Positions 54,919-63,224 of a stretch of DNA of 64,000 bases are shown piece by piece. How positions within the stretch are numbered: the stretch's first letter is position 1; each line of letters begins with the position of its first letter. The notes beneath the pieces were generated by a model that worked only from the letters and a program-made list of their open reading frames with translations, was not told the origin of the DNA and made no database searches. Position numbers and translations under genes: made by a program. Source of the DNA: Bradyrhizobium neotropicale (GTDB lineage Bacteria > Pseudomonadota > Alphaproteobacteria > Rhizobiales > Xanthobacteraceae); assembly GCF_001641695.1 (NCBI RefSeq), contig NZ_LSEF01000091.1:62001-126000 (forward strand). The letters are read 5' to 3'.

Positions 54919-56121
54919 ATGGGACCGCTCGCCGGCATCACCATTCTCGACCTGACCTCAGTGCTGATGGGCCCCTACGGCACCCAGGTGCTGGCGGACA
55001 TGGGCGCCGACGTCATCAAGGTCGAAAGTCCCGAGGGCGATATCGTTCGCCAGATCGGTCCCGGCCGCACGCCCGGCATGGGCGGGATGTTCCACAACGC
55101 CAATCGCGGCAAGCGCAGCATCGTGCTCGATCTCAAGAAGCCGGAAGGGCGCGATGCGCTGCTGCGGCTGGCCAAGCGCGCCAACGCGCTCGTCTACAAT
55201 GTGCGCCCGCAGGCGATGGCCCGGCTCGGCCTCGACTATGAGACGCTCGCCGCGCTCAACCCCGCCCTCGTCTATGTCGGCGCGTTCGGCTACGGCCAGT
55301 CCGGCCCCTATGCGGCGAAACCTGCCTACGACGACCTGATCCAGGGCGCGGCCACCGTGCCGACGCTGCTTGCCGCCGCCGGGGACGGCACGCCGCGCTA
55401 TGTTCCCGTCACCATCGCCGACCGCATCGTCGGCCTGATGATGGTCAACGCGATCATGGGCGGGTTGATGCACCAGCAGCGCACCGGCATCGGCCAACGC
55501 ATCGACGTGCCGATGTTCGAGTCGATGGCGGAGTTCGTGCTGGTCGATCATCTGGGCGGCCTGACCTACGATCCGCCGCTCGACCATGGCGGCTATGCCC
55601 GCCTGCTGTCGCGCTATCGCCGGCCCTACAAGACCAGCGATGGCCATCTCTGCGTGCTCATCTACAACGACAAGCACTGGCGCAGCTTCTTCGAGGCGAT
55701 CGGCCGGCCGGAATTTTTGCAGCAGCCGCGCTTCGCCAACCACGCCGCGCGCACCAAGCATATCGACGAGATCTACGAGGAGATCGGCCACATCTTCGTC
55801 ACGCGCACGAGCGCGGAATGGCGCAAGCTTCTGGAGCACGCCGACATTCCGGTGATGCCGATGCATACGCTGGAGACGATTCTGGATGATCCCCATCTCA
55901 AGGCGGTCGACTTCTTCAGGACGGTCGATCACCCCGTGGAAGGCCGCATCCGGCAGATGCGCGTGCCCTCCACCTGGAGCGTGACCCAGCCGGAGCCGGC
56001 TGGCCCTGCGCCGACGCTCGGCCAGCACGGCCGCGACATTCTGAGCGAGGCCGGGTTCTCGGCTGATGAGATCGAGCAGCTCGCACAACAAGAAGCAGTT
56101 CACCTGGCGGCGCCGCCTTAA
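54919..56121 (+). CDS. CaiB/BaiF-family CoA-transferase
   Basis: 400 residues, class III CoA-transferase. N terminus GPLAGITILDLTSVLMGPYG, then QVLADMGADVIKVE, NANRGKRSIVLDLKKPEGRD and the Asp-bearing YVGAFGYGQSGPYAAKPAYD. It transfers CoA between carboxylates such as succinate and another acid. It heads the plus operon with a MaoC hydratase and a CoA-ester lyase, the set used for itaconate degradation in Pseudomonas aeruginosa (Ict, Ich, Ccl). The ATG is preceded by GAGG only 4 bases away, which is close. Confidence 0.9.
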   Translation: MGPLAGITILDLTSVLMGPYGTQVLADMGADVIKVESPEGDIVRQIGPGRTPGMGGMFHNANRGKRSIVLDLKKPEGRDALLRLAKRANALVYNVRPQAMARLGLDYETLAALNPALVYVGAFGYGQSGPYAAKPAYDDLIQGAATVPTLLAAAGDGTPRYVPVTIADRIVGLMMVNAIMGGLMHQQRTGIGQRIDVPMFESMAEFVLVDHLGGLTYDPPLDHGGYARLLSRYRRPYKTSDGHLCVLIYNDKHWRSFFEAIGRPEFLQQPRFANHAARTKHIDEIYEEIGHIFVTRTSAEWRKLLEHADIPVMPMHTLETILDDPHLKAVDFFRTVDHPVEGRIRQMRVPSTWSVTQPEPAGPAPTLGQHGRDILSEAGFSADEIEQLAQQEAVHLAAPP

Positions 56122-56166
56122 AAGGCAGGCGCCGGCCAGACTAGCAACGACAGGGAGGAAACCGCG

Positions 56167-56619
56167 ATGGCCGGACTTTATTTCGAAGACTTCTCCGTGG
56201 GCCAGGAGTTCAGGCATCCGCTGACCCGGACCGTCACGGAGATGGACAACACCATGTTCAGCCTGCTGACGCTCAATCCGCAGCCGCTGCACATCGACGC
56301 GCATTTCTCTGAAAAGACCGAGTTCGGCCAGCGCATTTTCAACAGCCTTTACACCCTCGGCATCATGATCGGCATGACGGTCTATGATACGACCTTGGGG
56401 TCCACCGTTGCCAATCTCGGCATGACCGACGTCACTTTTCCGAAGCCGGTCTTCCACGGCGACACGCTGCGGGCGACGACGAAGGTGCTTTCGTTGAGAG
56501 AATCCAAATCGCGCCCCAAGGCGGGCATCGTCGAGTTCGAGCACCACGCCTGGAACCAGAACGACGAGATCGTCGGCAAATGCCGCCGCATGGCGATGAT
56601 GCACAAGAGGCCGGTCTGA
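56167..56619 (+). CDS. MaoC-family hydratase
   Basis: 150 residues, hot-dog fold. It starts MAGLYFEDFSVGQEFRHPLT and contains SLLTLNPQPLHIDAHFS, the hydratase motif with His-x-Asp, then EFGQRIFNSLYTLGIMIGM and LGMTDVTFPKPVFHGDTLR. This arrangement is common in enzymes that hydrate C5-dicarboxylyl-CoA esters (itaconyl- or mesaconyl-CoA). Its stop overlaps the next start (TGATG at 56617-56621), so the two are coupled. Confidence 0.88.
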   Translation: MAGLYFEDFSVGQEFRHPLTRTVTEMDNTMFSLLTLNPQPLHIDAHFSEKTEFGQRIFNSLYTLGIMIGMTVYDTTLGSTVANLGMTDVTFPKPVFHGDTLRATTKVLSLRESKSRPKAGIVEFEHHAWNQNDEIVGKCRRMAMMHKRPV

Positions 56620-57470
56620 TGCGTTCGATGCTGTTCGTGCCGGGGGACTCCTCGCGCAAATTCGAGAAGGCGAGCGAAGGCAAGGCCGACGCGCTGATCA
56701 TCGATCTCGAGGACTCCGTCGTCACCGAGAAGAAGGACGAGGCGCGCAAGCTGACGCTTCAGATGCTGAGGGACCGCCGCGGTCCGCACCAGCTCTATGT
56801 CCGCGTCAACGCGCTCGATACCGGCATGACGCTGGCCGATCTCGCCGCGGTGATGCCAGGCGCGCCCGACGGCATCGTGCTGCCGAAATCGCGCGGCGGT
56901 GACGATGTGCGGCAGCTTGCGACCTGGCTCGAAGCCTTCGAGGCGGCGGCCGGCACCAAGGTCGGCTCGACCCGCATCGTCTGCGTCGCCACTGAGACCG
57001 CCGGCTCGATCTTCGGGCTCGGCACCTACAAGGACTGCTCCCCTCGCCTCGCCGGACTGATGTGGGGCGCGGAGGATCTCTCGGCCTCACTCGGCGCCAC
57101 CGAGAAAGCCTCGGGCGGCGTGTTCCACAGCCCCTATCGCCTCGCGCGGGACCTCTGCCTGATGGCGGCCGCCGCGGCCGAGGTCGCGCCGATCGACACG
57201 GTCTATACCGACATCGACAATCTGGCCGGTCTCGAGCAGGAAACGCGCGCGGCACGGCGCGACGGCTTTTCGGCGAAGGCGCTGATCCATCCAAAACACG
57301 TCGACATCGTCAATGCTGCCTTCGAGCCGACCGAGGCGGAGCGCACATGGGCGGAGAAGGTGATCGCGGCGTTCGCAAGCAATCCCAATTCCGGCACGCT
57401 GCGCCTCGACGGCATGATGATCGACAAGCCGCATCTTCGCGCCGCGAAGAAGATCCTCGGCCAGCCATAG
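56619..57470 (+). CDS. CoA-ester lyase of the citrate lyase beta/HpcH family
   Basis: 283 residues. N terminus MRSMLFVPGDSSRKFEKA, then DALIIDLEDSVVTEKKDEAR, IVLPKSRGGDD, CVATETAGSIFGL and SPRLAGLMWGAEDLSASLGA, with Arg, Glu and Asp metal-site positions of the malyl/citramalyl-CoA lyase family. In an itaconate-type route it would split citramalyl-CoA to acetyl-CoA and pyruvate; malyl-CoA or other 3-hydroxyacyl-CoA are alternatives. Start at 56619 because it overlaps the maoC stop and begins in the family-like way. Confidence 0.9.
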   Translation: MRSMLFVPGDSSRKFEKASEGKADALIIDLEDSVVTEKKDEARKLTLQMLRDRRGPHQLYVRVNALDTGMTLADLAAVMPGAPDGIVLPKSRGGDDVRQLATWLEAFEAAAGTKVGSTRIVCVATETAGSIFGLGTYKDCSPRLAGLMWGAEDLSASLGATEKASGGVFHSPYRLARDLCLMAAAAAEVAPIDTVYTDIDNLAGLEQETRAARRDGFSAKALIHPKHVDIVNAAFEPTEAERTWAEKVIAAFASNPNSGTLRLDGMMIDKPHLRAAKKILGQP

Positions 57471-57508
57471 ACCCCGGGATAGCGCGCAGTGACAGACGGG
57501 ATCGGATC

Positions 57509-58252
57509 ATGATCGTTCGCCAAGCCGCAAACGTCCTGGAGATCATGGAGTTCTTCGCGCAAGCGAGGAAGCCGGCGACGCTTGCGGAGATCGCCGATCA
57601 TTTCGGCTGGCCGCGCTCGTCGACCTTCAACCTGCTCGCGACACTGTCGGAGAAAGGCTATCTCTATGAGCCGCGGCCGCGCGCCGGCTTCTATCCGACG
57701 CCGCGGTGGCTCGCCATGGCACGGATGATCTCGGAGGTCGAGCCGCTGCCGCCCTGGACGCACACGCTGGTCGCCGATCTCTCCTCTGAGACCGGCGAGA
57801 CCGCCTCGATCGTGGCGCCGGCCGGCGTGATGGCGGTATTTATCGACGTCGTCGAGTCCAAGGCCGCGATCCGCTATTTCGCGACCATCGGCCACCGCGT
57901 GCCGATCCACGCCACCGCCAGCGGCCGCGCGCTGCTGCTACAATATTCGCAGGAGGAGCGCGACTCGGTCTATCGCAAGATCGAGTTCAAGCAGTACGGC
58001 CCGTCGACGCCGATCAGTATCGAGGCCGTAGAGGCTGAGCTGCGCAACTCGATCGATCGCGGCTATTGCCAGAGCTTTGGCGACTACAGCCGCGACCTCG
58101 CCGGCGCCGCGATTCCCTTGCCGATCGGCGACCGCCGCCTTTCGGTCGTCGTCGCAGGCCCGGAATTCCGGATCGGCCCGAAAGTCGGCGAAGTCGCCGC
58201 GCTGATTGCGCGGACAGTCGATCGGCTGCGGCCGAAGACCACCGCAGCTTAG
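57509..58252 (+). CDS. IclR-family transcriptional regulator
   Basis: 247 residues. N-terminal winged helix: QAANVLEIMEFFAQARKPAT, LAEIADHFGWPRSSTFNLL, then EKGYLYEPRPRAGFYPTPRW; C-terminal effector domain with HATASGRALLLQYSQEERD and GYCQSFGDYSRDLAGAAIPL. Such regulators usually control the adjacent catabolic operon and respond to a substrate acid. It is in the same direction as the CaiB-MaoC-lyase genes, 38 bp after the lyase. The TATATGAA repeats upstream of the operon are candidate targets. Confidence 0.9.
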   Translation: MIVRQAANVLEIMEFFAQARKPATLAEIADHFGWPRSSTFNLLATLSEKGYLYEPRPRAGFYPTPRWLAMARMISEVEPLPPWTHTLVADLSSETGETASIVAPAGVMAVFIDVVESKAAIRYFATIGHRVPIHATASGRALLLQYSQEERDSVYRKIEFKQYGPSTPISIEAVEAELRNSIDRGYCQSFGDYSRDLAGAAIPLPIGDRRLSVVVAGPEFRIGPKVGEVAALIARTVDRLRPKTTAA

Positions 58253-58261
58253 GCCGTAGCC

Positions 58262-58705
58262 TCAATCGAATCCCTGAACGGGCGGCGTCGTGGTCGGCGC
58301 CGGCGCAGCCGGAGCTGCCTGAACCGGCGGGTTGTTGTCCGGCCCCATTTGAGCGACACGGCCATTGGCTTCCATCGCCCTGCTACTGGTCGGACCCGGA
58401 GTCGCAGAGGCGGGCGTCGGGGCTGCTGGGGCGGGCACTGGAGGGGCCGAACTCGGGACGCGATTCGCTTCTCTGCGTGGCCGCTGCCGGCTCGTTGCCG
58501 ACCGAGAACCGCGCACGCCCCATGACCTAGCGATTGAAGGCCCGGCGGTATAGCCGATCACTGCGCCCGCGACGGCACCGACCGGTCCCAGCACGACAGC
58601 GCCGGACACGGCTCCGAGCGCCGCAGAGCCAGCGCGCTCCTGCGCAACGGCACCTGCCGGAACCAACGCAAGCATCACGATTGCGGCCATCAAAAATCTG
58701 TTCAT
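58262..58705 (-). CDS. small exported glycine-zipper protein (147 aa)
   Basis: 147 residues. Sec-type signal (MNRFLMAAIVMLALVPAGAV, cleavage after AQ), a glycine-zipper segment rich in Ala/Gly/Val (GAVSGAVVLGPVGAVAGAVI), a basic middle and a long Pro/Ala-rich C terminus ending PPVQGFD. No family recognised beyond the zipper. The ATG at 58705 is favoured because GGGAGG precedes it; upstream in-frame ATG gives a poor signal. Confidence 0.6.
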   Translation of the reverse strand: MNRFLMAAIVMLALVPAGAVAQERAGSAALGAVSGAVVLGPVGAVAGAVIGYTAGPSIARSWGVRGSRSATSRQRPRREANRVPSSAPPVPAPAAPTPASATPGPTSSRAMEANGRVAQMGPDNNPPVQAAPAAPAPTTTPPVQGFD

Positions 58706-58855
58706 CGGAGCGCCTCCCTCACGGGAATTCACTCTTACGAAAATATGGCAGCAGAACGTTTGTTTATCGCCCAACAGAGGGCAATCGGCTGATGGAACTC
58801 CGGCAGTCAAGGAACTTCCGCCGCGATAGTTGTCCCGGCGGAAGCGGCTCAACCC

Positions 58856-59647
58856 TTAGACGATCTTGATCGACATGTCCGGCAGCCCCTCGAGCTTGCA
58901 CAGGAGCACGTCGCCCTTCACGACCGGGCCGACATTCTCGGGCGTGCCGGAATAGATGATGTCGCCGGCCTTGAGCTCGAAGGCCTCCGACAGTTTTGCG
59001 ATCTGCTCGGCGACGCTCCAGATCATCTTGCTGAGATCCGAGCTCTGCCGCACGGTGCCGTTCACCGCCAGCGAGATCGCGCCCTTCTCGAAATGGCCGG
59101 TCTTGCTCACGGGGTGGATTGGGCCGATCACCGCGGCGTGGTCAAAGCTCTTGCCGATCTCCCACGGCTTCTTCTCAGCGGCCATGCCGTTCTGGAGATC
59201 GCGCCGGGTCATGTCGAGACCGAGCGCGTAGCCGTAGACGTTCTCGAGCGCCTTTTCGGCCGGGATGTTGGTGCCGCCGGACTTCAGCGCGGCGACCAGT
59301 TCGACCTCGTGATGATAGTTCTTGGTGAGCGAGGGATAAGGATGATCTGCGACCTCGCCGATCGCGACGTTCTGGATCGCATCGGTCGGCTTCTGGAAGA
59401 AGAACGGCGGCTCGCGATTCGGGTCCGAGCCGCGCTCGATCGCATGCGCCGCATAGTTGCGCCCGATGCAGTAGATGCGGCGCACCTGGAACACGCTTGT
59501 CTCGCCGACGATCGGGATCGTCACCATCGGCACCGCGAAGATCGGCTTCGGTGTGCTTTGCGCCGCGGCCGGCGCCGCATCGGCGATGCCTGCCGCGGTC
59601 ATCGCGGCTGCGGCCGTGAGCACGTCGCGTCGAGAGGTCTTTGTCAT
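58856..59647 (-). CDS. fumarylacetoacetate hydrolase family protein with Tat-type signal
   Basis: 263 residues. The N terminus MTKTSRRDVLTAAAAMTAAG carries a twin-arginine signal (S-R-R-x-V-L) and an Ala-rich stretch ending AAPAAAQS, which would be exported folded. The rest is a FAH domain: YCIGRNYAAHAIERG, FFFQKPTDAIQN, YHHEVELVAALKSGGTNIP, YALGLDMTRRDLQ and IIYSGTPENVGPVVKGD, with metal-site Glu/Glu/Asp kept. Most FAH-family enzymes (acylpyruvate or fumarylacetoacetate hydrolases) are cytoplasmic, so the export signal is odd. Substrate unknown. Confidence 0.85.
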   Translation of the reverse strand: MTKTSRRDVLTAAAAMTAAGIADAAPAAAQSTPKPIFAVPMVTIPIVGETSVFQVRRIYCIGRNYAAHAIERGSDPNREPPFFFQKPTDAIQNVAIGEVADHPYPSLTKNYHHEVELVAALKSGGTNIPAEKALENVYGYALGLDMTRRDLQNGMAAEKKPWEIGKSFDHAAVIGPIHPVSKTGHFEKGAISLAVNGTVRQSSDLSKMIWSVAEQIAKLSEAFELKAGDIIYSGTPENVGPVVKGDVLLCKLEGLPDMSIKIV

Positions 59648-59997
59648 GATCCTGTTTCCGTTGCTTTTGGCCGCGCGTTTGCGGCGAAGCCAGTCATAGA
59701 GCCAAACGCCGGACTGGCCAATGCCCGCCCGCTACGCCTTAAGTCGCGACACCGTCCAAGAACGCCCGGACCATCTGCGGGCCGTCGTCCGGGTCGGTGG
59801 CGGCGACGCGATAGGAATCGCCGAGCAGGCCGCCGCGGGACCTTGCGAAATTAAGATTGGAGGCAGAAGTTCTGCCATGCAACCCGGGTTGACGGTTCGA
59901 GTCGATGCATCTGCTTTTGGCGGCGCGGTCAAGAAATCGGCACGACCTGTACAGAAGGCGCTCTCGATCGGGCGGGCCTGCTCGGGCAGCCAAGGCT
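59648..59997. other. 350-bp intergenic region with a possible gene remnant
   Basis: Between the FAH gene (minus) and the GH79 gene (plus). On the minus strand at about 59739-59845 a frame ending GDSYRVAATDPDDGPQMVRA then FLDGVAT reads like the C terminus of a real protein, without an upstream part. No promoter motif recognised. Confidence 0.35.
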
Positions 59998-61485
59998 ATG
60001 ACAATCGTGCTGTTGATTGGCACAAGGTGGTGCGTGGCCCATGCCGCCGACGTATCCATCGCCCCCGCGGAGCTGAAAGCGATCGGCACGATCGATCCGC
60101 GCTTTCAGTCGTACAACATCGAGATGGTGGAGGTGACAGGCGGACGGTTCTGGAAAGCGTATCCACGCGCCGCGCGCGCCCTCGATACGCGTGATCGCTA
60201 CAGCCATAGACCGCCGATCGATCTTACCAACATACGTCTGCGCATGCTCGCCGCGGCCCTGTCGCCGGCCTATATGCGCGTCAGCGGCACCTGGGCCAAT
60301 GCGACGTTCTTCGCCGACAAGGAAACTGCTCCCGCGAGGCCACCCGCCGGATTCAATTCCGTGCTCAGCCGCGCCCAGTGGCGCAGCGTCGTCGATTTCG
60401 CGCGCGCGGTCGATGCGGAGATCGTAACCTCCTTCGCCGTCAGTCCCGGCACCCGCAATCGTGACGGCACGTGGCGGCAGGATCAGGCGCAAAGCCTGAT
60501 CAACTTCACGCGTTCGCTCGGCGGGCACCTCAAAGCCGCCGAATTCATGAACGAGCCGACGCTTGCGGCCGACAACGGCGCGCCGCCGCGATATGACGCA
60601 ACGGCCTATGGCCGTGACTTCAATATCTTTCGCGCATGGCTGCGGCGCGCTGCGCCGGAGACGCTGATCGTCGGGCCCGCCTCGGTCGGCGACACTGCGT
60701 CACCGCGCGCATCGGGCATCACCACGCGCAATCTGCTGGCCGCATCTGGTTCCGGCGTCGACCGCTTCTCTTATCATCACTACAACACGATCTCGCCGCG
60801 CTGCGGCGGCCGCGACGATCCGAAGCAGGCGCTCACGGAGCAATGGCTCGCCCGGTCCGATGCGACGCTGGCGATCTACCGTTCCTTGCGAGATGCATTC
60901 GAGCCGGGCAAGCCGATCTGGCTGACCGAGACGGCCGATGCGGCCTGCGGCGGCAACCGCTGGGACAAGACATTTCTCGACACGTTCCGTTATCTCGACC
61001 AGCTCGGACGCCTGGCCAGAGGCGGCGTCCAGGTTGTGATGCACAACACGCTCGCCGCCAGCGATTATGGTCTGCTCGACGAGAAGACCTTTCGCCCGCG
61101 CCCGAATTACTGGGCCGCGCTGCTCTGGCATCGGCTGATGGGAACGACCGTGCTCGACGCGGGCGCAGCCGTCGCGCCGGGCCTTCGCGTCTACGCGCAT
61201 TGCCACCCCGCATTACGCGGCGCGCTCACGCTGCTCGCGATCAACCTCGCGCGCGACGCACCGCTCTCGTTCGCCGTGCCACTCCCGTCGACGCGCTACA
61301 CGCTCGGCTCGGCGCGGCTGCAAGGCGCGATGGTGCAATTGAACGGCAAGACGCTCGCGCTCGCGACGGACGAGAACTTGCCGGATCTCATCGGCATTTC
61401 GACGGCAGCTGGCACTATTCGTCTCGCACCGGCGACCATCACCTTCCTCGTCATCCCCGGCGCCGCGAACCCAGCATGCCCATAG
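59998..61485 (+). CDS. heparanase-like glycoside hydrolase (GH79)
   Basis: About 495 residues. Putative signal (MTIVLLIGTRWCVAHA). The proton donor Glu of the heparanase family's GNEP motif is Glu in AEFMNEPTLAADNG (residue about 186), and the nucleophile is Glu in IWLTETADAACGG (about 311), 125 residues apart as in heparanase (118). The C-terminal VQVVMHNTLAASDYGLLDE, then PNYWAALLWHRLMGT match family sequence closely. Expected to act on beta-glucuronide or similar links in extracellular glycans. Start uncertain: the ATG at 59998 has only AAGG about 3 bases away. Confidence 0.75.
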   Translation: MTIVLLIGTRWCVAHAADVSIAPAELKAIGTIDPRFQSYNIEMVEVTGGRFWKAYPRAARALDTRDRYSHRPPIDLTNIRLRMLAAALSPAYMRVSGTWANATFFADKETAPARPPAGFNSVLSRAQWRSVVDFARAVDAEIVTSFAVSPGTRNRDGTWRQDQAQSLINFTRSLGGHLKAAEFMNEPTLAADNGAPPRYDATAYGRDFNIFRAWLRRAAPETLIVGPASVGDTASPRASGITTRNLLAASGSGVDRFSYHHYNTISPRCGGRDDPKQALTEQWLARSDATLAIYRSLRDAFEPGKPIWLTETADAACGGNRWDKTFLDTFRYLDQLGRLARGGVQVVMHNTLAASDYGLLDEKTFRPRPNYWAALLWHRLMGTTVLDAGAAVAPGLRVYAHCHPALRGALTLLAINLARDAPLSFAVPLPSTRYTLGSARLQGAMVQLNGKTLALATDENLPDLIGISTAAGTIRLAPATITFLVIPGAANPACP

Positions 61486-61491
61486 CCGCGC

Positions 61492-62793
61492 TCACGACCT
61501 CAGCGCATCGCGCGCCGTCTCCGGCGCCATCAGCGTCGAGATGATCGTAATCACCGAGAGCGCGATGATGTAGAGCGAGACCGCCCAGTATGATCCCGTC
61601 CAGGCGAGCAGCGCCGTTGCGATCAGCGGCGAGAAGCCGCCGCTGAGGGCGGCCGCGACATTGGCGCCGAGCGAAGCGCCGCTGTACCGGACCTGGGTCC
61701 GGAACAATTCCGGCATGAATGCCGCCTTCGGCCCGAACAGCAGCGCGTGCGTCAACGTCATCGTGACGACGAGGGCCAGCGTGATCAGCACGGGCTCTCT
61801 TGTATCGAGGAACCAGAACAGCGGAAACGCCAGCGCCACCGAGAAGATGCCACCCGCAAGATAGAGCGCCTTGCGTCCAAAAATGTCGGAGAGCCATCCC
61901 GCAAGCGGCAGCGTCGCGAATTCGACGATCGCGGCGTAGACCACCGCGTCCAGGATCACCTGGCGCGGCAGGCCGAGTTTTGTGGTGGCGTAGACCACCG
62001 TGAAGACGGTGAGCAGATAAGCGAGCCCCACCTCGGACACCGTGATGCCGATCGCGAGCAGAAAACTGCGCCAGTCGCGGCGCAGCACTTCCCAGACCGG
62101 CTGCGCCAGCACCTCCTTGCGCTCGACGACCTCCTTGAAGTGCGGCGTTTCGGCAAGCTTCAGCCGCACGATGAAGCCGATGCCGACAAGGAGAATGCTG
62201 ATCAGGAACGGCACGCGCCAGCCCCAGCTCAGGAAATCCGCCTCGGGCAGCTTCGTCATCAGCGCGAAGATGCCAGTGGAGGCGGCAACGCCGATGGGAA
62301 AGCCGATCTGGACGAGGCTGCCATAGAAGCCGCGGCGATTGCCGGCATGCTCGATCACCATGACGACCGCCCCGCTCCACTCGCCGCCGAGCCCGATGCC
62401 CTGGATGAAGCGCAGAACGACGAGGAAGATCGGCGCCCAGATGCCGATCTGGCTGTAGGTCGGCAGGCAGCCGATCAGGAAGGTGCCGAGCCCCATCGCG
62501 ATCATGGTCACGACCAGCATGGCCTTGCGCCCGAGCCGGTCGCCGTAGTGCCCGATGATGGCGCCACCGATCGGGCGCGCCACGAAGCCCACCGCATAGG
62601 TCGAGAATGCCGCCAGCGTGCCGACGAAAGGATCGAAGCTCGGAAAGAACAGCTTGTTGAACACGAGCGCTGCGGCCGTGCCGTAGATCAGGAAATCGTA
62701 CCACTCGATCGCGGTGCCGAGCGCGCTCGCCCACACCACATGCGCCGTCGTCGATCTCTCCGTCGCGGCGGAGACCCCCGTTGCTGCGGTCAT
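61492..62793 (-). CDS. MFS metabolite:proton symporter (MHS family)
   Basis: About 433 residues, twelve membrane helices. MHS-family motifs: WASALGTAIEWYDFLIYGTA, PSFDPFVGTLAAFSTYAVGF and RPIGGAIIGHYGDRLGRKAM, then VLRFIQGIGLGGEWSGAVVM. Members carry shikimate, alpha-ketoglutarate, citrate and other organic acids. It ends 6 bp from the GH79 gene, convergent. I preferred the ATG at 62793 (MTAATG) because it begins close to the first helix. Confidence 0.9.
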   Translation of the reverse strand: MTAATGVSAATERSTTAHVVWASALGTAIEWYDFLIYGTAAALVFNKLFFPSFDPFVGTLAAFSTYAVGFVARPIGGAIIGHYGDRLGRKAMLVVTMIAMGLGTFLIGCLPTYSQIGIWAPIFLVVLRFIQGIGLGGEWSGAVVMVIEHAGNRRGFYGSLVQIGFPIGVAASTGIFALMTKLPEADFLSWGWRVPFLISILLVGIGFIVRLKLAETPHFKEVVERKEVLAQPVWEVLRRDWRSFLLAIGITVSEVGLAYLLTVFTVVYATTKLGLPRQVILDAVVYAAIVEFATLPLAGWLSDIFGRKALYLAGGIFSVALAFPLFWFLDTREPVLITLALVVTMTLTHALLFGPKAAFMPELFRTQVRYSGASLGANVAAALSGGFSPLIATALLAWTGSYWAVSLYIIALSVITIISTLMAPETARDALRS

Positions 62794-62923
62794 GCCATGC
62801 CCCAGACTGCCGGCGGCCATCATGGACAATCGCAAGAGAGGTTGCAACCTGCCCGGGTGTTGTTGTCTCGGCTTTCGCGGTCGTCCTGGTGAGAGTTATG
62901 GATGCTGGGCCCACACACTCCTT

Positions 62924-62997
62924 CATTGCGAGCGCAGCGAAGCAATCCAGAATCTTTCCGCGGAGACAGTCTGGATTGCTTCGCTACGCTCGCAATG
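62924..62997. repeat. REP-like palindrome, 28-bp arms
   Basis: Left arm 62924-62951 and right arm 62970-62997 are complementary with one mismatch around an 18-base loop. The CATTGCGAGCG and AGCGAAGCAATCCAGA parts recur in the element at 22200, so both belong to one dispersed family. It lies upstream of the binding-protein gene, in the divergent gap. Confidence 0.9.
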
Positions 62998-63224
62998 ACG
63001 ACGTTGAAGCAATTGCGCCCAATGCTTCCCCAACATCGTCCCGGCGCAGGCCGGGACCCACCGAGAGGCAGCACTAGCTTCGTCTCCATTGCATGCCGCC
63101 GCTCGCCTTGCCCACCCGCCCTGGAACCCATAATTCGCTATTGACAAACTCATTCGCTAATATCTAATTTGCAACCAAATCCATAACCCGCCGCAAGATG
63201 CGGACATAAAGAGAGGGAACGACG

